DNA of 64,000 nucleotides from CAZCJU01 sp964562175 (GTDB taxonomy: Bacteria > Bacillota > Clostridia > Oscillospirales > CAG-272). Below the pieces are notes generated by a model. That model did no database searches. It saw only the letters and a program-made list of their open reading frames with translations, and had not been told where the DNA came from. Shown here in pieces: positions 58,493-64,000 of the stretch; within the stretch, counting starts at the first letter, position 1; each line of letters starts with the position of its first letter. Location of the stretch: the NCBI GenBank assembly GCA_964562175.1, contig CAZLRV010000001.1, forward strand, positions 168,801 to 232,800. The letters are read 5' to 3'. A program made the position numbers and the translations under genes.

Positions 58493-60427
58493 TCATTCGG
58501 AATAATCGATAGCCTTGATGTAGTAGTCGTAATAACCGCCACCCTCTTTCGGTGCGTGGCATTCCTTGATGAAAAACATATAGTAATCGACTCTGTTGCC
58601 CGTACCGTAACGTATCAGGTAGCCCGTATCCGACGAATGGTTACAACCATTCTGGACGGGTCTTGAATTATTGAGTGTTTTTTGCCATTTATTGAAAAGG
58701 CTCATATTATAATTAAGCTTACCGTTATCCGACGAATTTATGCTTGTGGGATTCAATGAGCCTCTGCCTCCGACCGTCCGCCCCTCGGCTCCGCAGTTCA
58801 GTATCTCCGTCCATGTTACCGACTCCGTACGGTTCCACGTACCGCTCGTCGCCCATCCGTAATCTGCATAATTTTTCGCTTCGTTGAGGCTTGAGAAATA
58901 ATGGCGGCGTTTTGCCGAATCGCGTCCGCAATAGGACACCATTTCAATGCTCTTATCCGCACTCACCGTAACGCTGTCGGAATAGGTCACGCCTTTGTAT
59001 AGTATTGTAGCCGTTATCGTTGCGCTTTTTTCGGTGTTTTTCCAATATGCACTGCTTGCCCCGACCGCCGTCACAACGCCGTTGTTCACGGTAACACAGC
59101 TCGGATCGGAGCTTACCCAGCTGACAGTAAGTCCCGGCGGCACCGTTTGCACACTGAGTGTCGTACTGTTTCCGCCTGTTGTACCGCCCACTATCTTCAC
59201 ACTCGGTCTTACATCGTACACGGCTACATATGTGGTGTTTTCCGCAGGAACGGTCATACCGAATTCCGACGCGGTGCATATTTTATAAGGCTCGTTCTTT
59301 CTGCGCCAGCCCAGAAAATTGACGCCGCTTATTTCAGGCGTTGAAAGCTTGAAGCTCTGCCCGTAAGGAAGCGTTATGGAACGGTAAATTGAGCCGTTGT
59401 ATACGATACTTGCCATATTCGCATCCATATTTTCCGTTTCGACGCTTATCGTATAGCTGTTTGCGGTGAATACGGCATATGCCGTTTTGCTTTGGTCGAC
59501 CGTAAGGGTAACGGACGGGGTGTTGACCGAATAAAATGAGCCGTCCTTATGGTTTTTGATGTTCCAATGCGAAAAGCTGTAGCCCTCGCTCGGCGTGGCG
59601 TGTACTTGGGCAGACGAAAGATAAGCATATGTGCCGCCGCCGCTTACCGTGCCGCCGCCGTCGCAAATCGCATTTATTCCGAAGCCGTCCGGCTCAAAGC
59701 GTGCTATATAGGTTCCGGAGTCGTTGACGGTAAGCTCCATTTCCGCATCGGTACAGCCGTTTGACCAGCTGACAAATTTATAACCGTAGGCAGGCTCTGC
59801 CACAAGCAGGGCTTGTTCTCCGAATTCGAAAAGCCCGCCGCCCGATGCCGAGCCATGCTCATTGTTTGATGAAACTGCCTCCACGGTGAAACGTATACCG
59901 CCGAACGCCATCGTCCTCGCTCTTTTCGTCAGCTCGATTTCCTCAAAGCCGAGACACGGAAATTCAAGCTTGACCTTATATGTCACGAATACCGTGATAT
60001 TGTTGTTCGTTATATCGAATTTCGTTCCGGCAAAATTCACGCCCGAAATTCCGTCCTTTACTCCAAGCGATCTGAGCTTTGAATCTGCCTCCGCTTCCGT
60101 CTGTCCGAGCGCATGAATAAACTTATCACGTGCTATATACTCCACATTTGCGGAGCGTAGGCTCATAAACGATTCCTCGCTTATTTCGTTCGTCTGCCCG
60201 AATCTGTTTGCCAGCTCGGCGACTGCCTCCGCATTTCCGTGATATACCGCCTCACGCAGAAACGACTCGATCGACGTGGCATCCGACGCTTGCATAACGG
60301 CGTGAGATACCGCACTGTGTGCCGCATAAACACGTGCAAAGCCGAACAGAAACAGCATAAACAGCACCGTTAGGGTCAAAACTATCGAAGCCTCTACCGA
60401 AAGTATGCCATCTTCTCTTTTTTTCAT
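58493..60427 (-). CDS. TadE-like pseudopilin fused to B-repeat and Ig-like modules
   Basis: 644-residue protein. The N-terminus has the TadE signature: a short charged stretch, GILSVEASIVLTLTVLFMLF (TM near residues 15-35) and a pilin-like head to about 175 ending KRARTMAFGG. Then come three bacterial repeat modules of InlB B-repeat type (about 179-247, 248-323, 324-406; PAYGYKFVSW, PSEGYSFSHW), a Big_2-like Ig domain (407-490, VSWVSSDPSCVTVNNGVVTA) and an unassigned 150-residue C-terminal domain. It is 2 bp after the DUF5702 gene. A surface-exposed, possibly adhesive minor pilin. Confidence 0.82.
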   Translation of the reverse strand: MKKREDGILSVEASIVLTLTVLFMLFLFGFARVYAAHSAVSHAVMQASDATSIESFLREAVYHGNAEAVAELANRFGQTNEISEESFMSLRSANVEYIARDKFIHALGQTEAEADSKLRSLGVKDGISGVNFAGTKFDITNNNITVFVTYKVKLEFPCLGFEEIELTKRARTMAFGGIRFTVEAVSSNNEHGSASGGGLFEFGEQALLVAEPAYGYKFVSWSNGCTDAEMELTVNDSGTYIARFEPDGFGINAICDGGGTVSGGGTYAYLSSAQVHATPSEGYSFSHWNIKNHKDGSFYSVNTPSVTLTVDQSKTAYAVFTANSYTISVETENMDANMASIVYNGSIYRSITLPYGQSFKLSTPEISGVNFLGWRRKNEPYKICTASEFGMTVPAENTTYVAVYDVRPSVKIVGGTTGGNSTTLSVQTVPPGLTVSWVSSDPSCVTVNNGVVTAVGASSAYWKNTEKSATITATILYKGVTYSDSVTVSADKSIEMVSYCGRDSAKRRHYFSSLNEAKNYADYGWATSGTWNRTESVTWTEILNCGAEGRTVGGRGSLNPTSINSSDNGKLNYNMSLFNKWQKTLNNSRPVQNGCNHSSDTGYLIRYGTGNRVDYYMFFIKECHAPKEGGGYYDYYIKAIDYSE

Positions 60428-60428
60428 T

Positions 60429-62156
60429 TTAATAACCTATATATTTAGTGCTTTCAAGCTTGACGGCACGCAGACCGCCCTCCTTGGTCGGAGAAATTAC
60501 GGGTAATATCGGATTGAAGTGACCTTTAAGATCGACTCCGATGTAGGTAAAATAGTGAAACAGCTTCGCATCCGGGTCAAGTCCGACAGATACTCTCTTT
60601 TGATTGATCTCAAGCTCTATAAGATCCGCCGTGCGTGCGACCTTGTCCGAATTTCCGACAAACCAAAGAGCAAACGCCAATGCGCTTTTGTAATCATAAG
60701 CAAACTCGTCGTAGCCCTCCACACGGTATATCCCGTTCTCACCGTTCTCGGTGTAAAAACGGCTCACCGTCTGTACGAAATCACCCGATGCTGTCGTGCT
60801 TATGACCTGCTGTGCATCTGTTACGGGGAATATCATTTCCCGCTTGTCTGCGGCAACAACGGCGCCGTAATCGAACAAAAGTCGTGTATCCGCATACGTT
60901 TCGTAATACGCCCATGCTATATAAGCGGCAACGGAATATGCGCTGCCCGGGTTGAATGTATTGGGATCGTTCAATTGGCTGAAAACGGAATAAAGATTAT
61001 ACACGAGCCGCGATGCCATTATATAATCGTAAGCCGAGGCTTGATTTTCCTTTTCGTCCCTGCTTGCAGTAAATATGTACTCGGCGCAGGCGTGAGAGAA
61101 ATTACAGCCCTCCGCACCGCCGCTTTGCTCAGCCGCAAGGCTCGCTCCCTCGATGTCGCAATTTTTGCTCGGAAAATACCGTGTGATATATGAGTTCAGC
61201 AGCAGTGTTTCCTCCATGTCGTCCCTGCTGTTTGAAACGGTCGATAGCACACCGTTAAGGCTGTGGATAAGACTGCGGCATTCCTCAATAGCCGCATATG
61301 CATTGTTGTATATCGCATCGGAGCTTGCAAAATATCCGTCCGCATTTTTGATAAACTCCGTATCTATCGAAACACTGTCCTCGACATACGGCTTTTCATC
61401 GGGGCGCAAGGCCTCGCCCTCCGAGCCGAGGATCGTCGTTGCGTCGTTGCGTGCTGCCTCTATTCGCTCATCCCACATTTGATACGTTGCCGTTGACACC
61501 TTACTCGGCAGCTCCTTGTGCATATCCTCTATTATGAGCGCATCGTAGCTGTCATTGTATTTTTTCGCATCCGCAAAAACACCTCGCATACCGTCAAGTG
61601 CCGACAGCACCTGTTGCGGCACATCGCCCCCGGAGCCTGCATTCGTTACGGAATTGAGCTTGCTTTCCACAAGATCGCATTTTGAACGGTAATCGGATAT
61701 GATATAGTCCATATTGTAATAATTCAAATAATAATCCTGTGGTACCGTATTGTACTTCGCACGCACGAGCATTTGTCTTCTCAAATGGATAGGCTCGGCA
61801 AGCGAATAGTAAAGGACAAAATGACTGTCATCGGTAAGCACTGCGGGCGAGGAAATATTGTTTTCCGAATATTCCTCCTCAGACAAACCGTTCATGAGAA
61901 AGAACGCATTCTCTTCTCCTTTGCTCGAACCAAAAACGTTCATGCTGAGAATGCCGAAGCGCTCATAAAGAGCTTTGTCGTAATTGGCAAGAAACGACGT
62001 TCCGATGCTTGCGCCGGCATCGTCCATATATGTTTTAGCCGCCTGATATCTGCTCGACTCTATGACAAGCGTGCCGAGGGAAAGTATTCCCGTCATGAGC
62101 AGTGATACAAGCACGGTTATAACGCCGCTTTCACTTTTTTTCTTCTTATTATTCAA
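60429..62156 (-). CDS. DUF5702/TadG-like Tad-pilus-associated protein
   Basis: 575-residue protein with an N-terminal TM helix preceded by KKKKSESGVITV (pilin-like, TM near residues 10-30), a DDAGASIGTSFLANYD segment and a long extracellular domain, the layout of DUF5702 proteins found in Clostridial Tad loci. A C-terminal region ends YIGY. It overlaps the next upstream gene by 8 bp. No cysteine pairs or enzyme motifs are seen. Confidence 0.78.
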   Translation of the reverse strand: MNNKKKKSESGVITVLVSLLMTGILSLGTLVIESSRYQAAKTYMDDAGASIGTSFLANYDKALYERFGILSMNVFGSSKGEENAFFLMNGLSEEEYSENNISSPAVLTDDSHFVLYYSLAEPIHLRRQMLVRAKYNTVPQDYYLNYYNMDYIISDYRSKCDLVESKLNSVTNAGSGGDVPQQVLSALDGMRGVFADAKKYNDSYDALIIEDMHKELPSKVSTATYQMWDERIEAARNDATTILGSEGEALRPDEKPYVEDSVSIDTEFIKNADGYFASSDAIYNNAYAAIEECRSLIHSLNGVLSTVSNSRDDMEETLLLNSYITRYFPSKNCDIEGASLAAEQSGGAEGCNFSHACAEYIFTASRDEKENQASAYDYIMASRLVYNLYSVFSQLNDPNTFNPGSAYSVAAYIAWAYYETYADTRLLFDYGAVVAADKREMIFPVTDAQQVISTTASGDFVQTVSRFYTENGENGIYRVEGYDEFAYDYKSALAFALWFVGNSDKVARTADLIELEINQKRVSVGLDPDAKLFHYFTYIGVDLKGHFNPILPVISPTKEGGLRAVKLESTKYIGY

Positions 62157-62931
62157 CGCTATCCTCCGTTATATTATCCTCACTCGGCGAAGCATCCTCC
62201 TCACAATGGTAAAGATCGATATTCGGCGAGTTGTCGGAATACATATCCACATCGTAGCAACGGAAAAACTCAACATTAAGCACATTCTCGGATAACCTTG
62301 CGCGCATATACCAATACGTGCCGTACTCGTCAAATACCGAAAGCCCGTAAGAAGCCTTTGACTCGGCAAAAAGCGTGTAAGCGTTTTCACTGCCGTAAAT
62401 GGGCGCGCCTATCTCATTGTATATGCTATGCTCGAAATCGTTTGTCGAAAGTCCGAAAAGACGTGCCGCCACGCTGTCAAGGACGTGTAACGCCGCCTTG
62501 ACACTGCCCTCGCTCACCTCGGTGAGCGTGTAGCTGCAATAGCCGTCAAAACGCAACAAGCTTCCGTCATCGTTTAAGGAGTAGTAAAGATCTGTCGGTG
62601 AGTCGTTTATGTACAGCTCGCCTACACCGAACAGAGTGGATGCGCTTGAGGGCTGTGTGCAAACATTGCCCTCGGCGATATACGCCACAAGCTCGTCCGT
62701 CGTGTTTAGCTTGAAAAAGCTTATCGTATTTACGACCGACTCAACGTCGATATCAAGTGCGTACTCACCGCTCTCGCCGCCCGTCTCGATCTCCCCCGTC
62801 GTCACACCCTCGCCGCTGTCCTCGCCCTCACCGCTCTCACTGCCTTTCATAAGCATGAAAAACACTGCCGTGGCTGCAAGCAGAACGATAAAAAGCGAGA
62901 GAGATATAATAAATATTTTTTTCTTCATCAA
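62149..62931 (-). CDS. Secreted or membrane-anchored protein in the Tad-like locus
   Basis: 260-residue protein with an N-terminal TM or signal-anchor helix (residues 4-27, IFIISLSLFIVLLAATAVFF), a Glu/Gly/Ser-rich linker (about 30-57) and a 190-residue domain of mixed alpha/beta character ending in an acidic tail. No family recognised. It overlaps neighbours at both ends (4 and 8 bp), so it is part of the same operon. Confidence 0.72.
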   Translation of the reverse strand: MMKKKIFIISLSLFIVLLAATAVFFMLMKGSESGEGEDSGEGVTTGEIETGGESGEYALDIDVESVVNTISFFKLNTTDELVAYIAEGNVCTQPSSASTLFGVGELYINDSPTDLYYSLNDDGSLLRFDGYCSYTLTEVSEGSVKAALHVLDSVAARLFGLSTNDFEHSIYNEIGAPIYGSENAYTLFAESKASYGLSVFDEYGTYWYMRARLSENVLNVEFFRCYDVDMYSDNSPNIDLYHCEEDASPSEDNITEDSVE

Positions 62932-64000
62932 GTTTTTCCTTTTATTGATTTTTCCGGCTTGATTTTATAACCATCTTCATAACTGATGATATGTATTGTT
63001 TTGTCGCTTGTACTTATATTTTTCCAATTTGCACTATATTTATTATGTTGAACACACCATACCGTATTGCTTGAATATAATACTTTCTCTTTACCGTTAT
63101 CATTTACGTGCCTCGGCTTTAAGTAGTTTTTATATTGGCTATAATCACCTTCGCCATTGCAAGGCTTGAACATTCCGCAATGAATGCATGTTAGGCATTG
63201 AAATCCTTTTTCCCATACATGGTCTATCTTATACGTTTCACCGCAAGTCGTTGAAAATTTATTTTGATAATAATGCGTTGTTCCGCATCTACCTTCGTAT
63301 ACATGAGCCGTTTTTGCTATTGAATCATCTCTTGACGTTTCACAATATACACATTTATAATGCATTATGCCTTCCTGTTGACAAGTTGCGGCACGTGTTA
63401 TTGTTCCGCTGTCCCAACTATGATCTCCATTTACAATAACCTTGGAAATGCATTTACACCTTGTGCAACGGGAAACATTCTTCTCGCCGGGTTCTATGCA
63501 TGATACTGCCGGTTTATCGGGTAACAGCTCATCGTATCTGTCCGTGTACACCGGGTGGTAAAGATGAGAACCTATCGCCGGTATAGTACCGCTTGACAGC
63601 TCTCTGTGACAATGCTTACAGCTTACGGAATAGGCGCCGGGGGTCGTGCAGCTCGGTTGTGTTGTCGTTACGTTTTCGCCCGGCTCGCAGCTGCCGTATG
63701 TTCCTTTATAAAAGGAGATATGACCGCAAAAGTCGCAGGTACGTTTGACTGTGCTTCTTTTTCGGCAATGTCCGTGGTCGACCACGGTATCTGTGTAGTA
63801 TTTATGCAAGCACTTCCAGCTTGCGTAAAGTGTTTTGTTTTCGTAAAAACGTGTTATGTCGGAATAATATTGTGTTCCCGTGCCTTCTTTGCCGTCGAAC
63901 CAGCCCAAGAATTCGTAGCCGTCACGCGCAAATTCGGGAAACGGCGTTGTTTTTGTATACGGCACTATCCGCTCGACGGGTGTCTCGTTTGAGCATGGGT
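62928..64000 (-). CDS. Secreted protein with B-repeat and CxxC-repeat modules, 5'-truncated
   Basis: Open to the window edge; a GTG at 63965 could be an internal start, but the frame continues upstream with no stop. The first part shown is a B-repeat/Flg_new module (FARDGYEFLGWFDGKEGTGT, then ENKTLYASW). Five CxxC pairs follow (CDFC, CKHC, CTRC, CVYC, CIHC), with surrounding TCQQEGIMHYKCVYC and DHSWDSGTIT segments of the Cys-rich repeats seen in clostridial surface proteins. The first 350 or so codons are visible. Likely an adhesive or structural surface protein. Confidence 0.7.
   Translation of the reverse strand, partial: PCSNETPVERIVPYTKTTPFPEFARDGYEFLGWFDGKEGTGTQYYSDITRFYENKTLYASWKCLHKYYTDTVVDHGHCRKRSTVKRTCDFCGHISFYKGTYGSCEPGENVTTTQPSCTTPGAYSVSCKHCHRELSSGTIPAIGSHLYHPVYTDRYDELLPDKPAVSCIEPGEKNVSRCTRCKCISKVIVNGDHSWDSGTITRAATCQQEGIMHYKCVYCETSRDDSIAKTAHVYEGRCGTTHYYQNKFSTTCGETYKIDHVWEKGFQCLTCIHCGMFKPCNGEGDYSQYKNYLKPRHVNDNGKEKVLYSSNTVWCVQHNKYSANWKNISTSDKTIHIISYEDGYKIKPEKSIKGKT

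Noticed and set aside
1..64000. tRNA genes, rRNA genes, insertion sequences or prophage genes.
   Set aside because: None was recognised in any intergenic region or reading frame.

Overview
The window comes from a Gram-positive, low-to-moderate GC member of the Clostridia, most like an uncultured gut Oscillospirales/Ruminococcaceae-type bacterium. This is inferred from gene content and signals: clustered S10, L10-L12 and str ribosomal operons, TTGACA/TATAAT promoters with strong GGAGG ribosome binding sites, a T-box, an FMN riboswitch, an ArgR-like box, SpoIIE and a sigma-G-like fragment. No rRNA, tRNA, insertion sequence, prophage or CRISPR array was recognised.

Layout. 1-2.5 kb holds the start of the S10 operon (rpsJ-rplC-rplD-rplW-rplB, minus strand) behind a long structured leader. 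3-5 kb has a TSCPD protein and a phosphohexomutase. 5.7-12.1 kb is a tight arginine operon argG-C-J-B-D-F. 12.1-13.3 kb has two regulators (XRE, Crp/Fnr). 13.3-14.5 kb is rplJ-rplL with its L10 leader, followed by a large surface protein. 17-21.4 kb is the str operon rpsL-rpsG-fusA-tuf, running into an FMN riboswitch and ribU. 22.3-28.1 kb is a chain of small multidrug export protein, metK, recD2, comF and mreB. 28-33 kb has a lipoprotein, a cytidylate-kinase-like protein and an ABC exporter operon behind a perfect palindrome. 33-35.6 kb is a copper P-type ATPase fused to a CopZ-like domain. 35.6-39.2 kb is a two-component system with membrane proteins. 39.4-41 kb is ppx/gppA and a lipoprotein. 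41-43.9 kb is dapA-dapB, an N-terminally truncated sigma-G gene and fabG. 44-48 kb is a valine T-box, valS and a glycosyltransferase. 48.4-53.5 kb has secreted proteins and spoIIE. 53.8-64 kb holds membrane/FHA proteins and the distal end of a Tad-pilus-like locus (TadE-like and DUF5702-type proteins, B-repeat modules), cut by the window edge.

The points most worth following are: (1) a copA gene fused in frame to a copZ-like domain that keeps its own Shine-Dalgarno and ATG, so one gene may make both pump and chaperone; (2) a sigma-G gene reduced to its C-terminal part beside intact dapAB; (3) two nearly identical promoters with 11-bp-phased TTTGA repeats around a two-component system flanked by paralogous small membrane proteins; (4) a TadE-type pseudopilin carrying B-repeat-like and Ig-like modules; (5) a perfect 11-bp-arm palindrome at the start of an ABC exporter transcript. 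Functions are assigned from recognised motifs and remembered families; no database search was run.
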